Part shown: one piece after another, positions 18,064 through 28,882 of the stretch
How positions within the stretch are numbered: the stretch's first letter is position 1
How the letters are laid out: every line of letters starts with the position of its first letter
From: an uncultured Thiogranum sp.
GTDB lineage: Bacteria; Pseudomonadota; Gammaproteobacteria; DSM-19610
NCBI GenBank assembly: GCA_913053655.1
Contig: CAJXFW010000009.1
Location: 1 to 35,839, forward strand
Length of the DNA: 35,839 nucleotides
Direction of reading: 5' to 3'
Translations under genes and position numbers: made by a program
The notes under the pieces: model-generated
Database searches by the model: none
What the model was told of the DNA's origin: nothing
Seen by the model: only the letters and a program-made list of their open reading frames with translations

Positions 18064-18747
18064 ATGACGAGACTCTTCTCACTACTGATACTTCTGTCAA
18101 TCATTATTGGTGCTTTTCTGTCCCTGAAGCCCGGTGGCGGGAAATCCACAGTCGCTGTCAGCGGACTTCCGTGGCAGATAGAAGTACTGCCTGATGGCCG
18201 CTCAAAAGTGTTCGGCGTAACACTTGGGCAAGACACGCTGGGCCAGGCGCGTGAGCAGCTCGGGCCGGACATGCAGTTGGCGATTATCAGTGCAAGCGCT
18301 AACGACTACAGTCTGGAGATGTATTATAACCGTTATACTGCCGGGGTGTTTTCCGGAAAGCTGGTACTGGGCGCAGAACCCGAAGCGGAGCAACTGGCGC
18401 AGATGCTCGAACGCTCTACGAAGACTAGCTATATGGAATCCGGCGCGCGTAAATTCCGTCTTCATCCCGATGACTTGCCGTTAGCCTGGCGAGCAACCGT
18501 GCAGTCACTCACCTTTATCCCCACCGTCAATCTCGATCAGCCTACAGCGATCAAGCGCTTCGGCAGGCCCGCAGAAATCATCAACAGCAACGAACAGACG
18601 ACACACCTGCTCTATCCGGACAAAGGTCTGGATCTGATCCTCAACGAGGATGGCAAGGACATACTGCAATACGTCGCACCAGGGGAATTTTATCGTCTAC
18701 GCGACCCGTTGCCGGGTGACCCGGATTTACAGGACGTAAATAAATAA
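18064..18747 (+). CDS. Uncharacterized membrane-anchored/secreted protein
   Basis: 227 aa with N-terminal hydrophobic segment LFSLLILLSIIIGAFLSL; no family recognised. Confidence 0.65.
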   Translation: MTRLFSLLILLSIIIGAFLSLKPGGGKSTVAVSGLPWQIEVLPDGRSKVFGVTLGQDTLGQAREQLGPDMQLAIISASANDYSLEMYYNRYTAGVFSGKLVLGAEPEAEQLAQMLERSTKTSYMESGARKFRLHPDDLPLAWRATVQSLTFIPTVNLDQPTAIKRFGRPAEIINSNEQTTHLLYPDKGLDLILNEDGKDILQYVAPGEFYRLRDPLPGDPDLQDVNK

Positions 18748-19344
18748 TGCCAGGAAGTGCGCAACGCTGCCCGCCAGAACGAACAGGTGCCAGATACCAT
18801 GGGCGTGTTTCATTCTTTCATCGATAGCATAAAAAACAATACCGGTGGTGTAGAACACACCGCCCAGCACCAGCAACACCAGAGCTTCATGAGGCAAGGC
18901 ATGGATCAGGGGATCTATAGCAACCAGAATCAGCCAGCCCATCAGCAGATAGATAACCATCTGCACGGCACGTGACCCTTTCTTGTGCAGGCTATCCACA
19001 ATGATGCCGACGATAGCCAGCCCCCAGATGATACAAAACAGGGTCCAGCCCCAGGCGCCACGCAGGGTTACCAGGGTAATCGGCGTGTAACTACCGGCAA
19101 TAAGCAGGTAGATGGCTATATGATCCAGCTTCCTGAATATGTCCTTGGCGCGCCCGTGCAACGAGTGATACAGCGTTGACAGGGTGTACAGCAGAAACAG
19201 GGAGGTGCCATAGATACTGAAACTGACGATTTTCCACAGGTCACCCTGCAAGGAAGCGAACACCACCAGCACCACCAGACCGGCGAGGGCCAGCGCGGCG
19301 CCGACCAGGTGGCTGATACTGTTAAATCGTTCTCCGTGATACAT
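18727..19344 (-). CDS. Hemolysin III/TrhA-family membrane protein
   Basis: Multi-TM; RFNSISHLVGAALALAG, STLYHSL, LDHIAIYLLIAGSYTPI, GIWHLFVLAGSVAHFLAL. Confidence 0.92.
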   Translation of the reverse strand: MYHGERFNSISHLVGAALALAGLVVLVVFASLQGDLWKIVSFSIYGTSLFLLYTLSTLYHSLHGRAKDIFRKLDHIAIYLLIAGSYTPITLVTLRGAWGWTLFCIIWGLAIVGIIVDSLHKKGSRAVQMVIYLLMGWLILVAIDPLIHALPHEALVLLVLGGVFYTTGIVFYAIDERMKHAHGIWHLFVLAGSVAHFLALFIYVL

Positions 19345-19395
19345 AGCTAGTTCGCTGTCCGATGTGCTAGCCTAAGCATGTGAAATCATAGGAAA

Positions 19396-21567
19396 GTGAT
19401 ACCAAAAAACGTGTCGATGGCAGCACAACAAGAGGGATTGTACATACTTCTTATCAGTGTTCACGGGCTCATCCGTGGACATGATCTGGAACTGGGCCGG
19501 GATGCCGATACCGGGGGCCAGACCCGGTATGTCGTTGAACTTGCCCAGGCCCTGAGTCAATGCAAACAAATTGACCGTGTTGATCTGCTGACCCGACGTG
19601 TGGTCGACCCGCAGGTAGGCGCTGAATATTCCCGTTCCGATGAACAGACGTCCCGCAAGGTCCATATCGTGCGCCTGGATGCCGGTCCGGAGGAATACAT
19701 CCTCAAGGAGCAGCTGTGGGATTTTCTGGACAGCTTTTCCGACCGGACCCTCGATTATCTGCGCGATCTTGGCCGCACACCGCACATTGTGCACTCGCAT
19801 TATGCCGATGCCGGTTATGTCGGAACACGCATTGCAAACATGTTGGGCGTACCCTTGGTACATACCGGCCATTCGCTGGGCCGGGTGAAACGCCGGCGTC
19901 TTCTTGCGCGCGGACTGAAGCGCGATGATATTGAACAACGCTACAACATGTCGCGCCGGATCAACGCCGAGGAAGACACGCTGGGTGCTGCGGAGCTGGT
20001 CATAACCAGCACACACCAGGAAATCGAAGCACAATATGAACTCTACGATTATTATCAACCCCAAAACATGCGGGTCATTCCACCCGGGACCGATCTTGGC
20101 AGTTTCTATCCACCGGATGGTAGTGAGCGGGAAAGCCTGATATACAGGCAAATCGCCCGTTTTTTGCAACAGCCGGACAAGCCGATGATACTGGCGTTGT
20201 CCCGTCCTGACACGCGAAAGAATATCCCGACACTGGTAAACGCCTATGGTGAGTCAAAAGCGCTCCAGGACGCTGCCAACCTGGTCATCATTGCCGGTAA
20301 TCGTGACGATATACAGGACATGGAAGAAGACTCACAGGAAGTGCTCACGGATATCCTGTTGAAGATTGATCAGCATGACCTGTACGGCAAGGTGGCTTAC
20401 CCGAAGCATCATCTGCCTGACGATGTACCGGTTATCTATCGGCTGGCTGCAGCATCAAAGGGGGTTTTCATCAATCCGGCCTTGACTGAGCCATTCGGTC
20501 TGACACTGATTGAAGCAGCCGCCAGCGGATTGCCGATTACCGCTACCGAGGACGGTGGTCCAATCGACATTATTAATAATTGCCATAACGGTTACCTGAT
20601 TGATTCGCTGGACAAAGCGCAGATTGCCGACACCCTGCTCAAAATACTGGGTGACAGTACGTTATGGCACGCGTTATCCAATAACGGGATTGGCAGCGTA
20701 AGCCGGCATTATTCATGGACCGCCCATGCAGAAACCTATCTCACCGCGATCCGGCCGCTGATAGAGCGTGTCGAACCGGTAGAACGCCGACTGCCGCCAC
20801 GGCGATCCAGGCTGTACCATGACCGCACCATCATAACCGATATGGATCAGAGCCTGTTGGGAGACCCGCAATCGCTTGCCGATTTTGTGTCAGTGATCAA
20901 GAACAACCGAAAGTGTGCGACCTTCGCAATCGCCACCGGCCGGCGTCTGGATGATGCCCTGAGAACACTCAAACGTTTTGGTATTCCACAGCCTGACCTG
21001 CTGCTCACCTCACTGGGTACCGAGATCCACTATGCGCCGCGCCTGAGCATCGATGCAGGCTGGTCCCGCCATATCGATTATCTATGGAATCCCAGGGCGG
21101 TGCGTCGTGTGCTTGCCGAGTTGCCCGGCCTCAAACGCCAACCCAACTCGGAACAGAGCCGATTCAAGATCAGCTATTATATTGACCCGGACAAGGCACC
21201 GGAGATCGGTGAGATTAACAGTCTGCTGCGCCAGAATGACCAGACCGTTAACGTGTTTTATTCATTTGGCCAGTTCCTGGACATCGTCCCGGTGCGGGCA
21301 TCGAAAGGTTTTGCCCTGCGCTGGTTTACCGACCAGTGGGACATCTCGCTTAAAAATGTGCTGGCTGCCGGCGGTTCCGGTGCCGACGAAGACATGATGC
21401 GCGGCAACACACAGGCGGTTGTGGTGGCCAACCGCCACCATGAGGAATTGTCAGAGCTTACCGATGTCGAACATATCTATTACGCCAAACAGCCCTATGC
21501 AGCCGGCATCCTTGAGGCCATCAAACACTATAAGTTCCTGGATACCTGCGGGGTTCCACCGCAGTGA
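19396..21567 (+). CDS. Sucrose-phosphate synthase with C-terminal HAD (SPP-like) domain
   Basis: LYILLISVHGLIRGHDLELGRDADTGGQTRYVVELAQAL; GT4 C-terminal region; C-terminal HAD with IITDMDQSLLGDP. Confidence 0.88.
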   Translation: MIPKNVSMAAQQEGLYILLISVHGLIRGHDLELGRDADTGGQTRYVVELAQALSQCKQIDRVDLLTRRVVDPQVGAEYSRSDEQTSRKVHIVRLDAGPEEYILKEQLWDFLDSFSDRTLDYLRDLGRTPHIVHSHYADAGYVGTRIANMLGVPLVHTGHSLGRVKRRRLLARGLKRDDIEQRYNMSRRINAEEDTLGAAELVITSTHQEIEAQYELYDYYQPQNMRVIPPGTDLGSFYPPDGSERESLIYRQIARFLQQPDKPMILALSRPDTRKNIPTLVNAYGESKALQDAANLVIIAGNRDDIQDMEEDSQEVLTDILLKIDQHDLYGKVAYPKHHLPDDVPVIYRLAAASKGVFINPALTEPFGLTLIEAAASGLPITATEDGGPIDIINNCHNGYLIDSLDKAQIADTLLKILGDSTLWHALSNNGIGSVSRHYSWTAHAETYLTAIRPLIERVEPVERRLPPRRSRLYHDRTIITDMDQSLLGDPQSLADFVSVIKNNRKCATFAIATGRRLDDALRTLKRFGIPQPDLLLTSLGTEIHYAPRLSIDAGWSRHIDYLWNPRAVRRVLAELPGLKRQPNSEQSRFKISYYIDPDKAPEIGEINSLLRQNDQTVNVFYSFGQFLDIVPVRASKGFALRWFTDQWDISLKNVLAAGGSGADEDMMRGNTQAVVVANRHHEELSELTDVEHIYYAKQPYAAGILEAIKHYKFLDTCGVPPQ

Positions 21568-22421
21568 CGTGCGGTTTGCTGTTGTGTACCGATATGGATC
21601 GGACCCTGTTGCCAAACGGTCATCAACCCGAATCACCCCGGGCGCGTGAGCTGTTTCACCGGCTGGTGAGCCGGGAAGAGGTAACGCTGGCCTACGTGAC
21701 CGGGCGACACCGGGCACTGGTGGAGGAAGCGATTGACGAGTACCGGCTTCCATTGCCTGATTATGTCATCGGTGACGTTGGTAGCACGCTCTACCAGGTG
21801 CGGGGCAACAGCTGGGAACTCCAACAGGATTGGCAAGATGAGATAGCGGGCGACTGGGCGGGTTATGATCATGCACATCTGGCGGCTATGTTTAGCAGGC
21901 TCGACGGGCTTGAGCTGCAGGAAACAGACAAACAAAATGAATTCAAGCTCAGCTACTATGTCCGCCTGGATAACGATTCCTCCGCCATGATGGAAAAAAT
22001 GCAGGATCTTCTGCACACCGAAGGTGTTCAGGCGAGCCTTGTCTGGAGTGTTGATGAGCTCAAGGGCTCAGGACTCCTCGATATTCTGCCAGCCAGTGCA
22101 ACAAAATTTCACGCTGTTGAGTTTTTGCGCAACCAGCTGGGATACGAAAGAGATCAGACCCTGTTTGCAGGCGATAGTGGTAACGATATGCAGGTTCTGA
22201 CCAGCTCGATTCCATCCGTACTGGTTGCCAATGCGGCAGTTGATGTAAAGGCGCAGGCGGTCACCGATGCGCAGGCAAGCGGCAACAGGGACGCGCTGTA
22301 TCTCGCAAAAGGCGACTATCCGGGAATGAACGGCAACTACAGCGCGGGCATCATTGAAGGTGTGGCTCACTATATACCGGAAAGCAGCGCATGGCTGAAT
22401 GGAAACGATCAGCATGAATAG
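21564..22421 (+). CDS. Stand-alone sucrose-phosphate phosphatase-like HAD hydrolase
   Basis: LLLCTDMDRTLLPNG (DxDxT), LAYVTGRHRALVEEAI, LFAGDSGNDMQVL; ATGA-type overlap with SPS. Confidence 0.85.
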   Translation: MTCGLLLCTDMDRTLLPNGHQPESPRARELFHRLVSREEVTLAYVTGRHRALVEEAIDEYRLPLPDYVIGDVGSTLYQVRGNSWELQQDWQDEIAGDWAGYDHAHLAAMFSRLDGLELQETDKQNEFKLSYYVRLDNDSSAMMEKMQDLLHTEGVQASLVWSVDELKGSGLLDILPASATKFHAVEFLRNQLGYERDQTLFAGDSGNDMQVLTSSIPSVLVANAAVDVKAQAVTDAQASGNRDALYLAKGDYPGMNGNYSAGIIEGVAHYIPESSAWLNGNDQHE

Positions 22422-23310
22422 ACTACAGGGGGCATACCCGGTTATGTTTGGCGAAGTCCTGTTCGATCATTTTCCGGACGGGCACGCAGTCCTGGGGGGA
22501 GCACCCTTCAATGTTGCCTGGCACCTGCAGGCATTTGCTAAAGCTCCCGTGCTTGTATCCCGGGTAGGGAATGATCCGCTCGGTCACCAGATCAGACAGT
22601 CCATGGAGAGTCAGGCAATGTCCACTGCCGGGCTGCAGCTGGACAGCCGGCATCCTACCGGCACGGTGGATGTTACATTCAATGATAGTGAGCCGTCTTA
22701 CGATATTGTTGAAAATCGCGCCTGGGACTTCATAAATGACCGACAGTTGCCGCCACTGGATGATATCGCGCTGCTTTACCATGGAAGTCTGGCACTAAGA
22801 AATCCGGTCTCCAGGCGTGCATTCGACGTCATACGACAGCACGGTGACGTGCCGGTATTTATCGACATCAACCTGCGCACCCCGTGGTGGACCAGGGACG
22901 ATGCACTGTCTTTGCTGCAACGCGCGCGCTGGGCCAAGATGAATGAGGGTGAGCTCGCGTTACTGCTTCCGGAACTGGATGAGCCGGAGAAACGGGCGAA
23001 AACATTGCTTAACGACTATGCGCTGGAGTGGATACTTGTCACGTTAGGCGACAAGGGTGCACAGGCTTACACGGCAGCAGGTGAAATTCTGTCTGTAGCA
23101 CCGGATCGGTCAACGGCCATTGTCGACACCGTAGGCGCCGGCGATGCTTTTGCCAGTGTCCTGATACTGGGCTTGCTGAAAGACTGGCCCATGCAGCTGA
23201 CACTACAGCGCGCGCAAGACTTTGCATCTTCCATTGTCGGCGTACGCGGCGCGACGGTATCCGATACGGTTTTCTATCGATCGTTTTTCAAGGACTGGGA
23301 TCTGGTATGA
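22414..23310 (+). CDS. PfkB-family carbohydrate kinase (putative fructokinase)
   Basis: [33 protein letters not shown]; located in the sucrose operon. ATG at 22414. Confidence 0.85.
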   Translation: MNRLQGAYPVMFGEVLFDHFPDGHAVLGGAPFNVAWHLQAFAKAPVLVSRVGNDPLGHQIRQSMESQAMSTAGLQLDSRHPTGTVDVTFNDSEPSYDIVENRAWDFINDRQLPPLDDIALLYHGSLALRNPVSRRAFDVIRQHGDVPVFIDINLRTPWWTRDDALSLLQRARWAKMNEGELALLLPELDEPEKRAKTLLNDYALEWILVTLGDKGAQAYTAAGEILSVAPDRSTAIVDTVGAGDAFASVLILGLLKDWPMQLTLQRAQDFASSIVGVRGATVSDTVFYRSFFKDWDLV

Positions 23311-25721
23311 GATTGAATGGCGGTTTTCTGGAATCATTGCAGACGTACCTGAAACAGAAGCGAAAGAACGCCCATCGGGTAGTTTATCGCTTCCGGGAAC
23401 AGGGGCAGAAATTTCTTCTGCGCAGCGAATTGCAATCCATGTTCAGTGAACTGTGCGCCGAGCCGGACGGCCAGTGCCTGTTGAATACACCGATGCAACA
23501 AATGATCGACTGGGCCCAGGAAGGTGCACTGGACAATACCTATTGTTACCTGGCGCTGCGCACCCGTGTGGCGCGCTGGAGTTATATCCGCTTTCAGCTG
23601 GATACCCTGGATGTGGAGGAGCTGGATGTCTCGACCTATCTGGAAGCCAGGGAACGCCTGGTCAACGGGATGGGTAAATATGATACCGGGCAGGTGCTGG
23701 AACTGGACCTGGGCCCGTTTTCCAGGGAATTTCCGAAACTGCAAGAGGCCCATTCCATAGGGCGTGGCGTGGAGTTTCTGAACCGTCGTTTATCCAGCCG
23801 GCTGTTCGAGGACCTCGGCAAAGGCGATCGTCGCTTGCTGGAGTTTCTGCGTGTGCATCAGTACCGGGGCCAGCAGTTAATGCTGAACGAGGGAATCGAA
23901 GACGTACAGGGCCTGCGCAGCGCCTTGCGGGCAGCGCGTGATTTCCTGGAAACACAGACTGCAGAAGCTGGCTGGGACGAAGTTGGACACAAGTTGCGGA
24001 TACTGGGGCTTGAACCGGGTTGGGGCCGTACCCGCAGCGTCATGGTAGGCAACATGAAGCTGCTACTGGATATTCTGGAGGCACCTTCACCTGGTAACCT
24101 GGAAAAATTCCTGGCACGCATCCCGATGATATTTTCCATCGCCATCCTGTCACCACACGGCTGGTTCGGACAGGCCGGCGTACTGGGCCGACCGGATACC
24201 GGCGGCCAGGTGGTATACATCCTCGACCAGGTCAGGGCGCTGGAAAAAGAGATGCGTCAGCGCATTCATGAGCAGGGACTGGATATAGACCCGCAGATCC
24301 TGGTGGTAACTCGCCTGATTCCGGAAGCTGAAGGAACCACTTGCGACCAGCGCATCGAACCTATTGCCGGGACACATGATGCGCGCATCCTGCGCGTCCC
24401 TTTTCATAATGAAAACGGTGAAGTGGTGCCGCACTGGATTTCACGTTTTGAGATCTGGCCCTACCTGGAACGCTATTCAATCGAAGCCGAGCGCGAGTTG
24501 CTGGCGGAGCTGGGCGGGCGTCCGGACCTCATTATCGGAAATTATTCCGATGGCAACCTGGTATCGGCGCTTATTTCACAGCGGCTCAAGGTGACCCAGT
24601 GCAACATCGCCCATGCACTGGAAAAAACCAAGTACCTGTATTCGGACCTCTACTGGCGGGATAATGATGAACAGTATCATTTCTCTGTACAGTTCACCGC
24701 TGACCTGATTGCCATGAATACCGCGGATTTCATTATCACCTCGACCTACCAGGAGATCGCCGGTACCAACGATGGTGTGGGACAGTACGAGGCCCATACG
24801 GCATTTACCATGCCCGGCCTGTATCGCGTGGTACATGGTATCGACGTATTTGATCCCAAGTTCAATATTGTCTCTCCCGGTGCCGATGCCGATGTGTACT
24901 TCCCTGCCAGCGATACGGATCGACGCCTGAGCCATCTGCATGATGAAATTGATGAATTGATTTTCGGGGAGCAGACGGCGTTTGATATAAGGGGTGTCCT
25001 GGATACCAGAGACAAGCCTTTGCTGTTCAGTATGGCGCGCATGGATCGTATCAAAAACCTGACCGGTCTGGTCGAGTGGTACGGTGGCAATCCTGAACTG
25101 AGAGAGATGACCAATTTGCTGATTGTTTCCGGTCATGTCGATCCACAACGCTCAGGCGACGAGGAAGAACGCAACGAGATCGAGCGCATGCATCGCCTGA
25201 TGAATGACTACCAGCTGGATGGCCAGGTACGCTGGCTGGGCAAACACCTGGAGAAAAGCATGACCGGCGAACTGTACCGGGTGGTGGCCGACCTACGGGG
25301 CGCCTTCGTACAACCCGCCCTTTTTGAAGCCTTTGGCCTGACGGTTATCGAAGCGATGAGCACCGGTCTGCCGACCTTTGCCACCCGCTACGGCGGACCG
25401 ATGGAGATCATCGAGGATAGTATCTCCGGTTTCCATATCGACCCTAACACAGGAGAACAGGCAGCCGAACGTCTGGTTCAGTTCTTTGAGCATTGTGCTG
25501 ATGATGCCGATGAGTGGCAGCGCATCTCGCGCGGATCACTGGCGCGGGTCGAAGAACGTTATACCTGGAAGCGTTATGCGGAACGGCTGATGACCCTGTC
25601 AAGAGTATACGGATTCTGGCGCTATGTTACCGATCTGGATCGGGCTGAAACGCAACGCTACCTGGAAATGTTCTATGCCTTGCAGTTCCGGCCACTGGCG
25701 AAGAAAATGCAGGGGCATTGA
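23307..25721 (+). CDS. Sucrose synthase
   Basis: 804 aa; [84 protein letters not shown]. Confidence 0.93.
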   Translation: MRLNGGFLESLQTYLKQKRKNAHRVVYRFREQGQKFLLRSELQSMFSELCAEPDGQCLLNTPMQQMIDWAQEGALDNTYCYLALRTRVARWSYIRFQLDTLDVEELDVSTYLEARERLVNGMGKYDTGQVLELDLGPFSREFPKLQEAHSIGRGVEFLNRRLSSRLFEDLGKGDRRLLEFLRVHQYRGQQLMLNEGIEDVQGLRSALRAARDFLETQTAEAGWDEVGHKLRILGLEPGWGRTRSVMVGNMKLLLDILEAPSPGNLEKFLARIPMIFSIAILSPHGWFGQAGVLGRPDTGGQVVYILDQVRALEKEMRQRIHEQGLDIDPQILVVTRLIPEAEGTTCDQRIEPIAGTHDARILRVPFHNENGEVVPHWISRFEIWPYLERYSIEAERELLAELGGRPDLIIGNYSDGNLVSALISQRLKVTQCNIAHALEKTKYLYSDLYWRDNDEQYHFSVQFTADLIAMNTADFIITSTYQEIAGTNDGVGQYEAHTAFTMPGLYRVVHGIDVFDPKFNIVSPGADADVYFPASDTDRRLSHLHDEIDELIFGEQTAFDIRGVLDTRDKPLLFSMARMDRIKNLTGLVEWYGGNPELREMTNLLIVSGHVDPQRSGDEEERNEIERMHRLMNDYQLDGQVRWLGKHLEKSMTGELYRVVADLRGAFVQPALFEAFGLTVIEAMSTGLPTFATRYGGPMEIIEDSISGFHIDPNTGEQAAERLVQFFEHCADDADEWQRISRGSLARVEERYTWKRYAERLMTLSRVYGFWRYVTDLDRAETQRYLEMFYALQFRPLAKKMQGH

Positions 25722-25756
25722 CTACCTGTGAGTGGCACCTTGTCTGCATAGCACAC

Positions 25757-26176
25757 CTAACCGGGCGGGTATTCAGAATACACTGGTACGTCGCCCGCAG
25801 AACACGACCAGTCGGCGCGGGAATCCCAGAAAATTCGCGCCTGCGGTTGAATGGGTGGATCTGAATCCAGCGTACCGGCCGAAATGAGCACTCCGTTCAA
25901 TTCCGGTACTACTCTTGGCATCGGACTGCCGCACTGTGAACAGAAACAGTTATAAAAACGTTCAGCCTCCGGCACCTTGTAACGCCGTAACAACTCTTCA
26001 CCTGTCTTCCAGCTCAGGCTGCTTTCAGGCGTCACCAGAACATTGCTCGCGTGCCCGGACCCTGTCAGCTTGCGGCAACGCTTGCAGTGGCAATGATAAA
26101 ATCGCTGCGCCTCACCGATAATTTCGAATTGCACCGCACCGCACAGGCAACTGCCACCAAGATTGACTTCTGTCAT
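25757..26176 (-). CDS. GFA-domain (glutathione-dependent formaldehyde-activating-like) zinc protein
   Basis: GGSCLCGAVQFEI, YHCHCKRCRKLTGSGHASN, FCSQCGSPMPR. Confidence 0.9.
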   Translation of the reverse strand: MTEVNLGGSCLCGAVQFEIIGEAQRFYHCHCKRCRKLTGSGHASNVLVTPESSLSWKTGEELLRRYKVPEAERFYNCFCSQCGSPMPRVVPELNGVLISAGTLDSDPPIQPQARIFWDSRADWSCSAGDVPVYSEYPPG

Positions 26177-26265
26177 GACCCACTCCTCTGCGGATTTACC
26201 ATCAACAACAACGCTGTTCTCCTGCTATAGTACCTTGCATGGAATGACGCCGACAGGTCTTTCAG

Positions 26266-26718
26266 ATGCGCAGGTTTCTTTTTTTTACCAGGCATACGTT
26301 CGTAATCGCATACGCGCTTTCGATAGCCGCCTGCGCGCTGGAAGAACCGCACACACTCATTACCATCGCAGACGCCCGCGTCGACAAGGCCCAGTTCATC
26401 GATACCGGAGAGTCCGGTGACTCGGTGGGCGATATCCTGGCATTCGATCAACCACTGCTCGACACACAGAAACAAAAGATTGGCACAAACAGCGGCACTT
26501 GCATACGCACGCGTGTGGGCCACAGTTTTCAATGCCAATGGACTCTCAGCCTCGAAGACGGAAGCATCCAGGTAGCCGGGCGTGAGCTGGACCAGGGAGC
26601 GTCAGGTATCAGTATTGTCGGTGGCACGGGCAAATATGCCGGCATCACCGGAGAGATGGAATCCGTAAACAATAACGATGGTACCTTCACGCAGACATTG
26701 CGTTACTGGCTTAGATAG
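26266..26718 (+). CDS. Putative secreted/lipoprotein with allene-oxide-cyclase barrel-like fold
   Basis: Signal-like N-terminus ending in SIAAC; FQCQWTLSLEDGSIQVAGRELDQGASGISIVGGTGKYAGITGEM. Confidence 0.6.
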   Translation: MRRFLFFTRHTFVIAYALSIAACALEEPHTLITIADARVDKAQFIDTGESGDSVGDILAFDQPLLDTQKQKIGTNSGTCIRTRVGHSFQCQWTLSLEDGSIQVAGRELDQGASGISIVGGTGKYAGITGEMESVNNNDGTFTQTLRYWLR

Positions 26719-26726
26719 ACACCTAA

Positions 26727-26836
26727 GGAAGCTCTGATTAATTCGTCGTTCCGGCGTATGCCGGAATCTAATACGCTGATTTTCCTGGATTCTGGCATAC
26801 GCCAGAATGACGGTTAATGAATTAATCAGAGCTTCC
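26727..26836. mobile_element. MITE/REP-like palindromic element
   Basis: 18-bp perfect terminal inverted repeats GGAAGCTCTGATTAATTC / GAATTAATCAGAGCTTCC around two internal palindromes (ATTCCGGCGTATGCCGGAAT-like and ATTCTGGCATACGCCAGAAT-like). Confidence 0.75.
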
Positions 26837-26899
26837 CTGAATAATCAATGGGTTACTACACTTTCTTATAAATCTTTATAATTATCCGATACAACGGGT

Positions 26900-28771
26900 A
26901 TGGGCAATGCAAAAAGACACCGTAAGACGACTGATGCATCCTGCCACCATTCCTATGCGGGCTTTCGGCAATTAGACGGCAGTCACCCGCTCAGGCAAGC
27001 GGTACCTGACGGTTTCGTCAACTATGCTGCACGAAGAAAATCCGGCGGTGAGGTGTTCTATTTCAACTTTGCCCTGGCCAGGGAAATGGGCCTGATTGCC
27101 GGGAACCACCCGGACACACTCAACAGGAAACTTTGTCAGACCATACTGGATACGTTCAGCCTGCAAATCATTAACGAGTACGACGTTGAACATAACACCC
27201 GAATCCCAAAGAAAGATATCCTTGCCAACGAATACATGGCAACACGTTATCTGCAGTTACAACACGCAGATAAAAAAGGCCTGAGTTCAGGTGACGGCCG
27301 TTCCATATGGAACGGTTGCTTCACAAACCGTCGAGCCGGCAGGAAAACAACCTGGGATATATCGAGTTGCGGAACCGGCGCTACACGACTGAGTCCGGCC
27401 ACTTCGCAAGCAGGGTGCTTCATCAAAACGGGTGACCCAACCGTTTCCTATGGCTGCGGACGCGCCGATCTTTCAGAAGGTGTAGGCGCCGCAATCAATA
27501 GCGAGATCTTTCATCACAACAATATTCCGACCGAACGTATACTCGCGATCATCGCTTTCAGAGACAACAGCTCGATCAATATCCGGGCATCCAGCAATCT
27601 GCTGCGGCCCGCACATTTTTTCCACCACGTAAAACAAAACAACTATGAAGCTTTGAAAGGCGCCGTTGACTGCTACATAGACCGCCAGACAGGGAACGGC
27701 GACTGGCCGAAGATCCCGAAAAAGGCGGATCGATACCGGACATTCCTGGAGCGGGTAGCCACCCGTTTCGGCCAGGCTGCTGCCGTGCTCGAAATGGAAT
27801 ATATCTTCTGCTGGATGGACTGGGACGGTGACAATATTCTGAATGACGGGGGCATCATCGACTTCGGTTCTGTCCGGCAATTCGGACTGTTCCATTCCGA
27901 GTACCGCTATGAAGATATCGACCGCTACTCAACGACCATCTCCGAACAGAAAAACAAGGCGAAATATATCGTCCAGACGTTCGCACAGATCGCAGACTTC
28001 CTTGCCACCGGCAGTAAAAAACCCATCCGGGATTTCAAACACGATGCTTCCCTGACAATATTCTCACAGACTTACGAGCGCACCAGGGATGAAGTGATTC
28101 TGTACAAGGCGGGATTTGACAATAAGCAGATCCGCTCCCTGATGAACGATACCCGAAGCGGCGCTGACATACGCTCCTTCAGAAACCTGTGCCGCTACTT
28201 TGAAAACGCCAAATCCGGAAAAGGCACGCACAGCGTGGGCGACGGGATTACCCGCGACGCTATATTCTGCCTGCGCGACATACTGAGAGAACTGCCCGTC
28301 CTCTATTTGGCCAGTGATTCCGCATCCATCGCCCCGGAAACATTTATCGACATCATCAAGTCCAACTATGCCGGTAAAGAAGACCTGAACCTGACTGCTG
28401 GACGAAGAGAAAAGATCCGACAGTTCCAAACGGTATACAAAAAACTGATAGGCTCTATCACTCGCATCACGAGAACGAACGCGGAGAAAATACTTCAAAA
28501 GATGGCTTTCCGCTCAAGCCTGATAAACCGTTATGATCGCGCTACCGGCGATGCACTCATTTATGTGACCGACAACCTGATAAAAAACAAAAGAAAATTC
28601 ACATCGACAGAGCTAAGCCGCATTGTCTGCTCGTTCGTGGAACAACAGATTCTTCGACCGGAATATTTCGAACAACACTCAGCATCCGGAAACAAAATGC
28701 ATGGCGTAAAATCAAAAAAATTGATGAAAACCATGCTTGAGATGGTAGAAACGTACCGCGAAGGCATCTGA
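26900..28771 (+). CDS. Highly divergent SelO/YdiU-like (pseudokinase-fold) protein
   Basis: GDGRSIWNG, SEGVGAAINSEIFHHNNIPTERILAII, LRPAHFFHHV, DWDGDNILNDGGIIDFGSVRQFG in the same order as SelO motifs. Confidence 0.6.
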   Translation: MGNAKRHRKTTDASCHHSYAGFRQLDGSHPLRQAVPDGFVNYAARRKSGGEVFYFNFALAREMGLIAGNHPDTLNRKLCQTILDTFSLQIINEYDVEHNTRIPKKDILANEYMATRYLQLQHADKKGLSSGDGRSIWNGCFTNRRAGRKTTWDISSCGTGATRLSPATSQAGCFIKTGDPTVSYGCGRADLSEGVGAAINSEIFHHNNIPTERILAIIAFRDNSSINIRASSNLLRPAHFFHHVKQNNYEALKGAVDCYIDRQTGNGDWPKIPKKADRYRTFLERVATRFGQAAAVLEMEYIFCWMDWDGDNILNDGGIIDFGSVRQFGLFHSEYRYEDIDRYSTTISEQKNKAKYIVQTFAQIADFLATGSKKPIRDFKHDASLTIFSQTYERTRDEVILYKAGFDNKQIRSLMNDTRSGADIRSFRNLCRYFENAKSGKGTHSVGDGITRDAIFCLRDILRELPVLYLASDSASIAPETFIDIIKSNYAGKEDLNLTAGRREKIRQFQTVYKKLIGSITRITRTNAEKILQKMAFRSSLINRYDRATGDALIYVTDNLIKNKRKFTSTELSRIVCSFVEQQILRPEYFEQHSASGNKMHGVKSKKLMKTMLEMVETYREGI

Positions 28772-28801
28772 AAAAATGGCGGCCCTGGTCGGAGCCGCCA
28801 A
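28771..28801 (-). terminator. Rho-independent terminator read on the minus strand
   Basis: Minus strand TGGCGGC-tccgaccagg-GCCGCCA-TTTTTTC. Confidence 0.65.
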
Positions 28802-28882
28802 GAAGAGGAGGAAAAGACAGCCCAATGAGACCGTCACATACAATAGATGAACTTCACAGCCTGATTATTCCCGCAGCCAGGC

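Noticed and set aside
24576-25148. Minus-strand 190 aa ORF within sucrose synthase
   Set aside because: Antisense shadow ORF without domain signature.
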